NCBI RefSeq assembly: GCF_003854895.1 | Contig: NZ_CP033966.1 | Span: 310,001-374,000, forward strand | Direction of reading: 5' to 3' | DNA length: 64,000 nt | DNA from: Pigmentiphaga sp. H8 | GTDB lineage: Bacteria; Pseudomonadota; Gammaproteobacteria; Burkholderiales; Burkholderiaceae_B | In this document: piece by piece, positions 31,922-39,925 of the stretch | Numbering within the stretch: position 1 is the stretch's first letter | How the letters are laid out: the number at the start of each line of letters is the position of its first letter | Program-made: the position numbers and the translations under genes | The notes under the pieces: generated by a model | Told to the model about the DNA's origin: nothing | What the model saw: the letters and a program-made list of their open reading frames with translations, nothing else | The model's database searches: none

Positions 31922-32714
31922 AGCCCGGCTGCCTTGCGCGGCTGCTGCCGCCCCGGTGCGGGGCAGGCCGGCCTTTCGCGAGGAGTTCGCGGATTTCCTC
32001 GCCTTCGTCAGGCGTCCGCGGCTGGGGCCGCGCATGCCGCGCGGATGGCGTGGCGCCCAGTCGCACCACGGATCCCAGGAATGGCTGGGCGGTTTGAACG
32101 GTCCGCACCTGCTCCGGTGGGTGCTGGTGTTGTGGGGCATCAACCTGCTGGTATTGGGCCCCCTGGCGGCATCGGTCGCGACGGCCTCGGGGGCCGAGCG
32201 CAGGCTGGACGCGCTGTACCTGTCGTGGTTCCACGTCGTCCTGTGGGCGCCGGTGATCGAGGAAATGGTTTTCCGCTACGGGCTGCGGCGGCCCGCGCCG
32301 GCGCTGTGGCTGCTGCCCGTGCTGGTCTCCGCCATGCTGATGCGGCCCAGCCTGGCCGCAGGCGCCAGCGTGGCGCTGGCCTGCGGCGCGATCACCGCCG
32401 TGCTGGCCTGGCGAGGCCATCGCTGGCCGTGGAAATGGCTGCGCCGCTATGCCCGGGCCTTTCCGTTGGTCTTCCATCTGGCCACGCTGGCCTTCGCCTT
32501 CCTGCACCTGGCCAACTTCCGGCTGGGCGAAGGCGGCTGGCTGCTGCTGCCGCTGCTGGTCCTGCCGCAGTGGGCCTGCGGCCTCGTCCTGGGCTGGATG
32601 CGCGTGCGCTTCGGCATAGGCGCATCGATCGCGCTGCACGCCTGCTTCAACGCCGGACCCATGGCCTTGCTGTGGGCCCTGCAGAACTATGCGCCCGGTC
32701 TGCTGGATGGATAA
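31914..32714 (+). CDS. CPBP-family intramembrane glutamic protease (CAAX-protease-like)
   Basis: A 266-residue membrane protein with about seven helices and the complete CPBP/Abi active-site set: E116-E117 with R121 (EEMVFR), F194xxxH198 (FAFLH) and H242xxxN246 (HACFN). Related proteins are eukaryotic Rce1-type CAAX proteases and bacteriocin-immunity proteins; most bacterial members have no known substrate. The ATG at 31914 overlaps the pth end by 8 bases, so it is probably coupled to pth. The first 50 residues are Arg/Pro-rich and predicted cytoplasmic. Confidence 0.88.
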   Translation: MPEARLPCAAAAAPVRGRPAFREEFADFLAFVRRPRLGPRMPRGWRGAQSHHGSQEWLGGLNGPHLLRWVLVLWGINLLVLGPLAASVATASGAERRLDALYLSWFHVVLWAPVIEEMVFRYGLRRPAPALWLLPVLVSAMLMRPSLAAGASVALACGAITAVLAWRGHRWPWKWLRRYARAFPLVFHLATLAFAFLHLANFRLGEGGWLLLPLLVLPQWACGLVLGWMRVRFGIGASIALHACFNAGPMALLWALQNYAPGLLDG

Positions 32715-32757
32715 TGATCCTTCCCGCAACCCGCGCGATTCCGCAACAGGACACGAC

Positions 32758-33555
32758 ATGAAGCAAGCTCCCACGCTGTCGTTCGACGGCTCAGTCGTCT
32801 TGATCACCGGTGCCAGCAAGGGCATAGGCCTGGCCTGCGCGCGTGCCTTCGCGCAGGCGGGGGCGGTGGTGGCGGGGGTGTCGCGCAGCCAGGAGAACCT
32901 GGACGCCGCGCGGCGGACCTTGCAGGCCGAGGGCCTGGACATGCGGGTCCAGGCCGCCGACCTGTCGGATCCGGCCGCGGCGCAGGCGGCGGTGGACTGG
33001 GCCGAGCGCGAGTGCGGTCCCATTGCGGTGCTGGTGAACTCGGCGGGCGCGGCGCGCCGGTACGCGCCCGAACAACTGGGACACGAGGCGTTTCGGCAGA
33101 CCATGGACGCCAAGTACTTCAGCTACATGCACGTCCAGGATCCTGCCGCCCGGCTGATGGCGAGCCGGGGGCGGGGCAGCATCGTCAACATCGTCGGGCA
33201 GGGCGGCAAGTCGCCCGGCATTTTCCACATCGGCGGCGGGGCCGCCAACGCGGCGCTCATGCTCGCCACGGTGGGGTATGCCCAAGCCTATGCCGGCCGC
33301 GGCGTGCGCGTGAACGCGATCAATCCCGGCATGACCCAGACCAATCGCGTCGAGGAAGGGCTGGCCGTGGCGGCGCAGTCCAGCGGCCGGCCGCGCGACG
33401 AGGTGCTGGCCGAACAGGTCGCGGGCATTCCCATGGGCCGGCTCGCGCAGCCCGAGGAAATCGCCAACGTCGCGCTGTTCCTGGCTTCCGACCTGGCCAG
33501 CTACGTCACGGGCGCCGTCATTCCGATGGACGGCTGCGCGGCACCCTTCATTTGA
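32758..33555 (+). CDS. Atypical SDR-fold protein lacking the catalytic Tyr/Lys
   Basis: A 265-residue short-chain dehydrogenase fold with a normal NAD(P)-binding motif (GASKGIG, residues 18-24) and NSAG (94-97). The active-site region reads GQGGKSPGIFHIGGGAANAAL: the usual Ser is in GQGG, and the YxxxK motif is replaced by H157-I-G-G-G and A-A-N. Catalysis of the normal SDR type is therefore unlikely. Close relatives with this altered motif exist in catabolic clusters, so it may act by another mechanism or as a binding protein. It lies 43 bases after the CPBP gene and upstream of the 33768 operon. Confidence 0.85.
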   Translation: MKQAPTLSFDGSVVLITGASKGIGLACARAFAQAGAVVAGVSRSQENLDAARRTLQAEGLDMRVQAADLSDPAAAQAAVDWAERECGPIAVLVNSAGAARRYAPEQLGHEAFRQTMDAKYFSYMHVQDPAARLMASRGRGSIVNIVGQGGKSPGIFHIGGGAANAALMLATVGYAQAYAGRGVRVNAINPGMTQTNRVEEGLAVAAQSSGRPRDEVLAEQVAGIPMGRLAQPEEIANVALFLASDLASYVTGAVIPMDGCAAPFI

Positions 33556-33671
33556 TCCGGGTCGCGAAGGCGCGGCCCCTGGTCCTTTTCCTTCCTCTGC
33601 CTGCAACGATTCCTAGGACCATCCCTAGGTACGGGTGAATCCTGTTGCCATTCCTCGACGGCTTGCTTAAA

Positions 33672-33721
33672 TTAACGCTTGCACATGCAAGCATTAACTA
33701 ATGCAAAGATTGCTAATGCAA
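33672..33721. promoter_or_regulatory. Cluster of overlapping palindromes upstream of the ABC/Rieske operon
   Basis: An AT-rich island holds three palindromes. The first is at 33672-33697 (TTAA-c-GCTTGCA, two bases, TGCAAGC-a-TTAA). The second is GCATTAACTAATGC at 33691-33704. The third is TTGCTAATGCAA at 33710-33721. The TTGCA/TGCAA half-site recurs. This is the kind of array a MarR-type dimer binds, and a MarR gene ends the operon. Confidence 0.55.
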
Positions 33722-33729
33722 TAAATAAA

Positions 33730-33749
33730 GGCCGGAGCAAGGACCGGCC
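33730..33749 (+). promoter_or_regulatory. Leader hairpin before the binding-protein gene
   Basis: GGCCGG (33730-33735) pairs with CCGGCC (33744-33749) around AGCAAGGA, just before the ribosome site GAGGAGA (33752-33758). It may protect the 5' end or tune translation of the binding protein. Confidence 0.35.
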
Positions 33750-33767
33750 GTCGAGGAGACAGTGTCC

Positions 33768-35309
33768 ATGATTGCTTTTTCGCAAGCCCGTCGCCGCCTG
33801 GCGCATTCCGCCTTGTGGGCCGGCATCGTGCTGGTCGCGCAGGGGGCCGTCGGCGGGCCGCTGCTGGCGGCGCCGACCGCCTTGCAGGTCCGCATGGCCT
33901 CGGGCGTGGGCATGAGCACCTTCGATCCGGTGCGGGCGACGCCGCAGACGGTCGACTACTTGAGGCCGGTCTACGACACCCTGGTCACGCGCCTGGGCAT
34001 CGATCGCTTCGAGCCCTGTCTGGCCACGGCCTGGGAGTTTTCCGACGGCAACCGCAAGCTGGCGCTGACGCTGCGCGACGGCGTGCGCTTTTCGGATGGC
34101 GCGCGCTTCGACGCCGAGGCAGTCAAGGCCAACCTGGAGCGGGGCCGCCGCATCGAGGGCAGTCCGTGGGCGGCGGTCTATCGGAACATCGAGCGCGTCA
34201 CGGTGGCGGGTCCGGGCCGGATCGAGCTGCAACTGGTCGAACCCAACCCCGCGCTGCTCGAATCGCTGGCGAACATGCCCGGCATGATGGTCAGCCCGAA
34301 GGCGCTCCAGGACGAGACCGCCCTGGCCCGCCAGCCGGTCGGCACCGGTGGATGGCTGCTGGATGCGCAGCGCAGCGTGCATGGCACGCAATATGTGTTC
34401 GCGCGCAACAAGGATTATTGGAACCCGGCGGCGCAGCGCGTCGACACGGTGTTCATCCAGCAGATGACCGAGTCGGCTGCGCGCGTGAACGCGCTGCGCA
34501 GCGGCCAGCTCGACGTGGCGACGGTGCCGCAGGACCAGGCCGCGGCGCTGGAGAAACTGGGCTTTCGCATCGCCGCCGCGAACCGGGTGCACTATCTGAT
34601 GGCCGTCTGGGATGCGGGTGGCAGCGTGGTCAAACCGCTGGCCGACGTGCGAGTCCGGCGGGCCATGAGCCTGGCCATCGATCGCCAGGCCGTGCTCAAG
34701 GTCATCTTCGGCGGCCGGGGGACGGCATCCCTGAATTTCTTTCCCGAAGGCACGGCGGGCCATGATTCCGCGCTGGACCGGACACCCTCGTACGATCCGG
34801 CGAAGGCCCGGCAGCTCCTGCGCGAAGCGGGCGTGGACGGCTTCGCGGTGGACGCGGTGGTGCAGACCAACAATGCGCGCTTCGCCGCGGCCGTGGCGGG
34901 CGAACTGGCCAAGGTCGGCATCAAGGTGAACCTGAAGACCATGCCCGACACGGGCTCGTTCCAGGCCGCGGTCCAGCATCGCCAGTCTCCGCTGGGCATC
35001 TTCGCACACCAGACGGCGATGCCCGAAACGCTCTACGCCTCGCTGCTGTCTCCCAGCGGCCGATACAACCCCTTCGGCCTGAAGTACGCCGAGCTGGAAA
35101 GCCTGGCGAAGGACGCCGCGCGCCAGCCGACTTCCGAGGCCGGCCGCCTGTACGGTGCGTTGTTCGGCCGGATGATCGCCACCGAGGCCGTCGTCTTCCC
35201 GGTCGTCCATGCGGACATCGTCGCCGCCGTGCGCCGGGGCATCGATACGGGCCCGCAGACCTTCGCGTCGGCGGGGCTGCCGGACCCCCGGAACATCGTC
35301 GTCAAGTAG
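33768..35309 (+). CDS. ABC-transporter substrate-binding protein, peptide/nickel (SBP_bac_5) type
   Basis: A 513-residue DppA/OppA-like periplasmic receptor. A signal peptide (HSALWAGIVLVAQGAVGGPLLAAP) is followed by STFDPVRATPQTVDYLRPVYDTLV and the family's KLALTLRDGVRFSDGARFDAEAVKANLERG-type segment. The start ATG at 33768 follows GAGGAGA; a GTG at 33762 is also in frame. It is the first gene of a tight operon whose permease and ATPase genes lie 4.6 kb downstream, after four enzyme genes. The ligand is probably a peptide-like or amide-linked compound, by family. Confidence 0.92.
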   Translation: MIAFSQARRRLAHSALWAGIVLVAQGAVGGPLLAAPTALQVRMASGVGMSTFDPVRATPQTVDYLRPVYDTLVTRLGIDRFEPCLATAWEFSDGNRKLALTLRDGVRFSDGARFDAEAVKANLERGRRIEGSPWAAVYRNIERVTVAGPGRIELQLVEPNPALLESLANMPGMMVSPKALQDETALARQPVGTGGWLLDAQRSVHGTQYVFARNKDYWNPAAQRVDTVFIQQMTESAARVNALRSGQLDVATVPQDQAAALEKLGFRIAAANRVHYLMAVWDAGGSVVKPLADVRVRRAMSLAIDRQAVLKVIFGGRGTASLNFFPEGTAGHDSALDRTPSYDPAKARQLLREAGVDGFAVDAVVQTNNARFAAAVAGELAKVGIKVNLKTMPDTGSFQAAVQHRQSPLGIFAHQTAMPETLYASLLSPSGRYNPFGLKYAELESLAKDAARQPTSEAGRLYGALFGRMIATEAVVFPVVHADIVAAVRRGIDTGPQTFASAGLPDPRNIVVK

Positions 35310-35354
35310 GACGACGCATCGCTTCATCGCCTATACACAAGGAAGCTCAGCATC

Positions 35355-36629
35355 ATGACGTCGCGCATCACCCGCACCCGCAACAACACCGCGGAGGAAA
35401 GCCTCATCCTGAACCAGACCGGCAAGGGCACGCCCATGGGCGAACTGCTGCGCCGCTACTGGTGGCCGGTCGGCATTTCCGCCGACCTGAACGACAAGCC
35501 CACGCTGGTCAAGCTGCTGGGCGAAGAACTCGTGCTCTATCGCGACCAGCAGGGCCGCCTGGGGCTGGTCGGGTCGCGCTGTCCGCATCGCCGCGCCAAT
35601 CTCTGTTTCGGCAACGTCACGCACGATGGCATCCGGTGCCGCTATCACGGCTGGCTGATGGATGCCGAAGGCCGGGTCAAGGCCACGCCGGGCGAGCCGG
35701 ACAAGTCCTTCAAGGACTCGGTGCGGCATCCCGCCTATCCGGTCCAGGAACTGGGCGGCATCGTCTTCGCCTACCTCGGCCCTCAACCCGCGCCGGCCCT
35801 GCCGCCGTTCAATTTCCTGGTCGATCCGGGCGAGCGCATCGTGAAGGTCACCGGCTATGCCGAATGCAACTGGATGCCGACCATCGAGAACGCGATGGAT
35901 CCGCTGCACCTGAGCTTCACCCACGCGCCGTCGTTCAAGGACCTGCGCGCCGAGCCCGAGGTCTGGTTCGAAGAGCACGACCTGGGCGTGGCCTACGTGT
36001 CGGCGCGGCCGGTGCCGGGCAAGGACGGCCGTTTCGGCATACGGGTCCACAACCTGCTGCTGCCCGCCATCAGCCACAGCGGCAACACGGACCGCTGGAT
36101 CTCCGGCGCCGCGGGCAGCGACGATCCGCCCATCACCGCGCGCTGGGCCGTGCCGGTGGACGATACCCATACCCTGATGTTCCGCATCATGTACAAGCCC
36201 GAGGGCCATGTGGGCGAATGGCGCGAGTGCGCCGAGGACGAGCGTTGGGACCTGGCGTGGGTGGCCACGCGCGCCGAACCGTACCAGGAGTACCGCGAGG
36301 CGCCTTCGCAGGAGGCGGTCAGGCTCGGACATACGGTGCCGCCGGGCGCATCGCGCGAGGATGCGACCATCGTCGAAAGCATAGGCGCCGTCATCGACCA
36401 CGAGAACGAGAACCTGCTGCCCACCGCCGACCACGGGCTGGCGATGATCCGCCAGCTTTACCTGGACGCCGCGACGAGCGTGCAGGAGGGCGGGGATCCT
36501 CCGGGCACCTTCCGCGACCTGGCCCCGGATACGGTCGTCAAGCCGCGCACGGGCGAGCGCATGGTCGATGCGCAAGAATACGCACGGCTGCTGGAGCAGA
36601 AGTCCGTGGCCGCCAGCCTGGTTTCCTGA
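35355..36629 (+). CDS. Rieske non-haem iron oxygenase, alpha-subunit type
   Basis: A 424-residue aromatic ring-hydroxylating oxygenase. The Rieske centre is C76-P-H78 and C95-R-Y-H98. The catalytic iron site is in ENAMDPLHLSFTH (N179, D182, H185, H190), the normal ligand set of this group. The length and single alpha subunit resemble the phthalate/vanillate demethylase type, which uses a separate reductase. No reductase gene is in the operon. It lies between the binding-protein gene and the FAH-like gene, so it probably hydroxylates or demethylates the imported compound. Confidence 0.93.
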   Translation: MTSRITRTRNNTAEESLILNQTGKGTPMGELLRRYWWPVGISADLNDKPTLVKLLGEELVLYRDQQGRLGLVGSRCPHRRANLCFGNVTHDGIRCRYHGWLMDAEGRVKATPGEPDKSFKDSVRHPAYPVQELGGIVFAYLGPQPAPALPPFNFLVDPGERIVKVTGYAECNWMPTIENAMDPLHLSFTHAPSFKDLRAEPEVWFEEHDLGVAYVSARPVPGKDGRFGIRVHNLLLPAISHSGNTDRWISGAAGSDDPPITARWAVPVDDTHTLMFRIMYKPEGHVGEWRECAEDERWDLAWVATRAEPYQEYREAPSQEAVRLGHTVPPGASREDATIVESIGAVIDHENENLLPTADHGLAMIRQLYLDAATSVQEGGDPPGTFRDLAPDTVVKPRTGERMVDAQEYARLLEQKSVAASLVS

Positions 36630-36638
36630 GGCCTCGCG

Positions 36639-37643
36639 ATGCGGCTGGTGAGCTTTCTCGCGCCCGACGGCCCGGCCCGGCTGGGGGTGCTGCTGGGCGC
36701 GGAGCCCGATGCACCGGTGCTGGACCTGGCCCGCGCGCGGGCCAGGTCCAGCACCGGGCAGGACCCGGGCGGCGATGCCGCCGCTGTGGGGGACATGGCG
36801 GCCTTTCTCGCACACGGCCTGCCTGCCCTGGAGGGCGCGCGCGCCGCGCTGGACCGTGTGCGCGAGGGCTGGAGGAAACCCGCTGAACGGCAGTCGCTGC
36901 TGGCTGGCGGCATCATGCTGCCGCGCGAGACGGTGCGCTTCCTGCCGGTCGTGCGGCGTCCGGGCAAGGTCGTGTGCGTGGGCCTGAACTTTGCCTCGCA
37001 CATCGCCGAGGCCCGGGCGGCGGGCCAGCCGGTGCCCGAGGCGCCGGCCGAGCCGCTGGGCTTCGGCAAGGTGGCCAGCGCCCTGGCGGGACACGGCGCC
37101 TCCATCGTGCTGCCCCGGCATGGAAGGCAACTCGACTACGAGGTCGAGCTGGCGTTCGTGATCGGCCGGCGCTGCGCCGATGTGGCGCCCGAGGCCTTCG
37201 CGGAACACGTGGCGGGGCTGACCATTGCCGTGGACTACAGCCTGAGGGACCTGCTGTTCCGCTCGGGCGGCAATCCTTTCCTGGCCAAGAACTTCGACGG
37301 CTTCTGCCCCCTGGGGCCTGCGCTGGTGACCCTGGACGAACTGGGCGATCCCGACGATCGCGAACTGCGCCTGTGGGTCAACGGCGAACTGCGGCAGCGG
37401 GAGTCGATGCGCGCGGCGCTGTTCAGCTGCGCGCGGATCCTGTCGTACTGGTCGGCTCGCTACACGTTCGAGCCGGGCGATGTGATCACCGCGGGCACGC
37501 CGGCGGGCGTCGGCATCTTCAGTCGCGATCCGGCGTCCTGGCTGCTCAAGCCCGGCGACGTGGTGCGGGCCGAAATAGACGGACTCGGCATGCTCGAGAC
37601 CACCATCGTGGCGGACGGGCGCGCGTCCGGCGCGGTTTCCTGA
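36639..37643 (+). CDS. Fumarylacetoacetate hydrolase family protein with a 44-bp palindrome
   Basis: A 334-residue FAH-fold hydrolase. The catalytic domain starts at PGKVVCVGLNFASHIAEA; metal ligands are in DYEVELAFVIG and TIAVDYSLRD, and GDVITAGTPAGVG is near the end. It begins 9 bases after the Rieske gene and 41 before the RidA gene. The codons for residues about 26-40 (APVLDLARARARSSTG) lie on a perfect 44-bp palindrome. The Arg-Ala repeat in the second half departs from what FAH N-domains usually have there. The catalytic part looks intact, so the protein should be active. Confidence 0.9.
   Translation: MRLVSFLAPDGPARLGVLLGAEPDAPVLDLARARARSSTGQDPGGDAAAVGDMAAFLAHGLPALEGARAALDRVREGWRKPAERQSLLAGGIMLPRETVRFLPVVRRPGKVVCVGLNFASHIAEARAAGQPVPEAPAEPLGFGKVASALAGHGASIVLPRHGRQLDYEVELAFVIGRRCADVAPEAFAEHVAGLTIAVDYSLRDLLFRSGGNPFLAKNFDGFCPLGPALVTLDELGDPDDRELRLWVNGELRQRESMRAALFSCARILSYWSARYTFEPGDVITAGTPAGVGIFSRDPASWLLKPGDVVRAEIDGLGMLETTIVADGRASGAVS
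36714..36757. repeat. Perfect 44-bp palindrome within the FAH-like gene
   Basis: The 22 bases 36714-36735 (starting CCGGTGCTGG and ending GGCCCGCG) are the exact reverse complement of 36736-36757 with no spacer. The flanking bases (A36713, G36758) do not pair. The palindrome is in frame and coding. Confidence 0.97.
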
Positions 37644-37684
37644 ACGCTTCATCCGCGCAAGCTACCCATACAGAGAACAACGAC

Positions 37685-38077
37685 ATGCAAAAAGAAAGAC
37701 TGAACATCGACTCCATCCCCACGCTGGGCCTGGCGCTGTCCGTCGGCGTCAAGGCCGGCCGCCTGGTCTTCTGCAGCGGCATGGCGCCGCTGGACGCCGA
37801 AGGCAACCTGGTGGGCGTGGGCGACATCGCGCGCCAGACCGAACAGACCCTGGACAACCTGGAGAAGGTCCTGGCCGCCGGCGGCGCGGGTTTCGAGGAT
37901 GTGGTCAAGACCACGGTGTTCGTCACCGACGCGCGCCACTTCCAGACGGTCAACGACATCTACGCGCGCCGCTTCGGCAAGGCGCCGCCGGCGCGCTCGA
38001 CCGTGCAGGTGGGCATGATGCATCCCGATCTGATGATCGAGATCGAGGCCATCGCGGTGGTCGAGGACGCGGCCTGA
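37685..38077 (+). CDS. RidA/YjgF family protein
   Basis: A 130-residue RidA-like enamine/imine deaminase. RSTVQVGMMHPDLMIEIEAIA near the C-terminus carries the substrate-binding Arg and the Glu, and the N-terminal half has LVFCSGMAPLDAEGNLVG. It lies between FAH and GGT genes in the operon. Its presence suggests that an amino group becomes an enamine or imine in the route and is hydrolysed here. It is a second paralogue besides the one at 4277-4630. Confidence 0.92.
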   Translation: MQKERLNIDSIPTLGLALSVGVKAGRLVFCSGMAPLDAEGNLVGVGDIARQTEQTLDNLEKVLAAGGAGFEDVVKTTVFVTDARHFQTVNDIYARRFGKAPPARSTVQVGMMHPDLMIEIEAIAVVEDAA

Positions 38078-38094
38078 CGCGACGGGTGCCCATC

Positions 38095-39888
38095 ATGACG
38101 ATTGCTTTCCGTCCCGACGACAGACCGCGCATCCCGAGTGCCGACGAGCGCCGCCCACCGGCCATCGTTGCGCGCCACACCCGGCCCGCGGTGCGCGGCC
38201 TGCGCTGCGCCATCAGCAGCACCCACGACCTGGCGACCCTGGCCGGGCAGCGCGTCGCCGCGCGGGGCGGGAATGCCATCGACGCGGGCGTGGCCGCCGG
38301 CATCGCGCTGGCGGTGCTGGAGCCGCACATGTGCAATTTCGGCGGCGTGGCGCCCATCATGGTCATGCGGCCGGGCATGGCCGCGCCGGAGACCATAGAC
38401 GGCGTGGGCGCCTGGCCTGCCGGGCTGGCGCTGGAGGACTACCGGCAATGGTTCGGCGGCGACATGCCGATCGGACTGGAGCGTTCGGTGGTGCCGGGCG
38501 CCCCGGCCTCGTGGCTGACCGCGCTGGCCCGCCACGGCCGCCTGACACTGGCCGAGGTGCTGGAGCCGGCCATGGAGCTGTGCGTGGATGGCTTCGCCGT
38601 GTACCCGGGCCTGGCGTCGTTCGTCAACCATTTCGCCGACCGGCTGCGAGGATGGCCGGCGTCGGCGGCGCAGTGGCTGCCGCAGGGCGGTCCGCTGCGC
38701 GTGGGCCAGCGCATGGTCCAGCCGGACCTGGGCCGGCTGCTGGATACGCTGGCCGGCGCCGAGCGCGCCGCGGCGGCAGCGGGAGCGTCGCGGGAAGACG
38801 CGATCCAGGCTGCTGTCGACGTCTTCTACCAAGGCGAGGTGGCCGAGCGCATGTCGGCCTTCGTCGCCGAGCAGGGCTGGCACCTGACGCGCGAGGATCT
38901 GGCGGGCTGGCGGCCGACCATCGAGACCGCGCCGTCGGTCAACTATCGGGGCGCCGACGTGCATTTCTGCGGGCCCTGGACCCAGGGGCCGATGATAGGG
39001 CTGGCCCTGAACATCCTGGAGGGCTATGACCTGGCGGCGATGGGCGGCGGGACGGCGGATTTCCATCACTTGTTCTGCGAGGCCATCAAGCTGGCCGCCG
39101 CCGACCGCGAAGGTTTCTTCGGCGACCCCCGGCACGTGGACGTGCCCATGCGGGGGCTGCTGGACAAGGCCTACGCCGACGAGCGGCGGCGGCTGATCCG
39201 GCTGGACCGGGCCCATCCCGGGCTGCCGCCGCCCGGGGCGCCATGGCGCCACGAGGGCCGCGCCGGCCGTGAAGGATACGTGCCTGCGCCCGCCGGCGGC
39301 GTCGCGCCGCCCGACACCTCCTATGTTTGTGCGATGGACGCCCAAGGCAATGCGTTCTCGGCCACGCCCTCGGACCATGCCATGGGCTCGCCGCTGGTGC
39401 CGGGCCTGGGCATCGTGGTGTCGCATCGCGGCGCCCAATTGTGGCTGGACCCGGCGCATCCGTCGGCGATGGCGCCCGGCAAGCGTCCGCGCCTGACGCC
39501 CAACCCCGCGATGCTGGTGCGCGGCGGCAGGGCGGAAATGGCCTTCGGCAGTCCCGGCGAGGACGCGCAGACCCAGGCCATGGTGCAGATGCTCTGCCAG
39601 CACCTGGATTTCGGACTGGACTTGCAATCGGCGATCGAGGCGCCTCGGGTGGCGAGCCAGGGCTTTCCCAGTTCCTTCCACCCGCACGTGTTCCGTCCGG
39701 GCGCGATGCTGGCCGAGGAAACGCTGGGAGCCGCCGCGCTGGAGGAGTTGTCCCGGCGCGGCCATCGCGTGCAGGCCATTCCCCGCTTCAGCTATGGCGT
39801 GGGCGCGCTGTGCGCGGTGCAGTCCGGCGCCGAGGGGCTGTTGGGCGCCGCCGATCCGCGCCGCGACTGTCTGGCACTGGCGTGGTGA
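38095..39888 (+). CDS. Gamma-glutamyltransferase family Ntn-hydrolase, no signal peptide
   Basis: A 597-residue GGT-fold protein that would self-cleave before T408. The motif is PPDTSYVCAMD, where T408-S409-Y replaces the usual TTH; the second half has the GSPGEDAQTQ segment of the family. Most GGTs are exported, but this N-terminus (MTIAFRPDDRPRIPS) has no signal peptide, so it should act in the cytoplasm. With a peptide-type importer in the same operon it could hydrolyse a gamma-glutamyl or other amide bond of the imported compound. It starts at the ATG at 38095, 17 bases after the RidA stop. Confidence 0.88.
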   Translation: MTIAFRPDDRPRIPSADERRPPAIVARHTRPAVRGLRCAISSTHDLATLAGQRVAARGGNAIDAGVAAGIALAVLEPHMCNFGGVAPIMVMRPGMAAPETIDGVGAWPAGLALEDYRQWFGGDMPIGLERSVVPGAPASWLTALARHGRLTLAEVLEPAMELCVDGFAVYPGLASFVNHFADRLRGWPASAAQWLPQGGPLRVGQRMVQPDLGRLLDTLAGAERAAAAAGASREDAIQAAVDVFYQGEVAERMSAFVAEQGWHLTREDLAGWRPTIETAPSVNYRGADVHFCGPWTQGPMIGLALNILEGYDLAAMGGGTADFHHLFCEAIKLAAADREGFFGDPRHVDVPMRGLLDKAYADERRRLIRLDRAHPGLPPPGAPWRHEGRAGREGYVPAPAGGVAPPDTSYVCAMDAQGNAFSATPSDHAMGSPLVPGLGIVVSHRGAQLWLDPAHPSAMAPGKRPRLTPNPAMLVRGGRAEMAFGSPGEDAQTQAMVQMLCQHLDFGLDLQSAIEAPRVASQGFPSSFHPHVFRPGAMLAEETLGAAALEELSRRGHRVQAIPRFSYGVGALCAVQSGAEGLLGAADPRRDCLALAW

Positions 39889-39925
39889 GCGTGGGCGCGC
39901 GCGTACCGGACCAACAGGAGAAACG

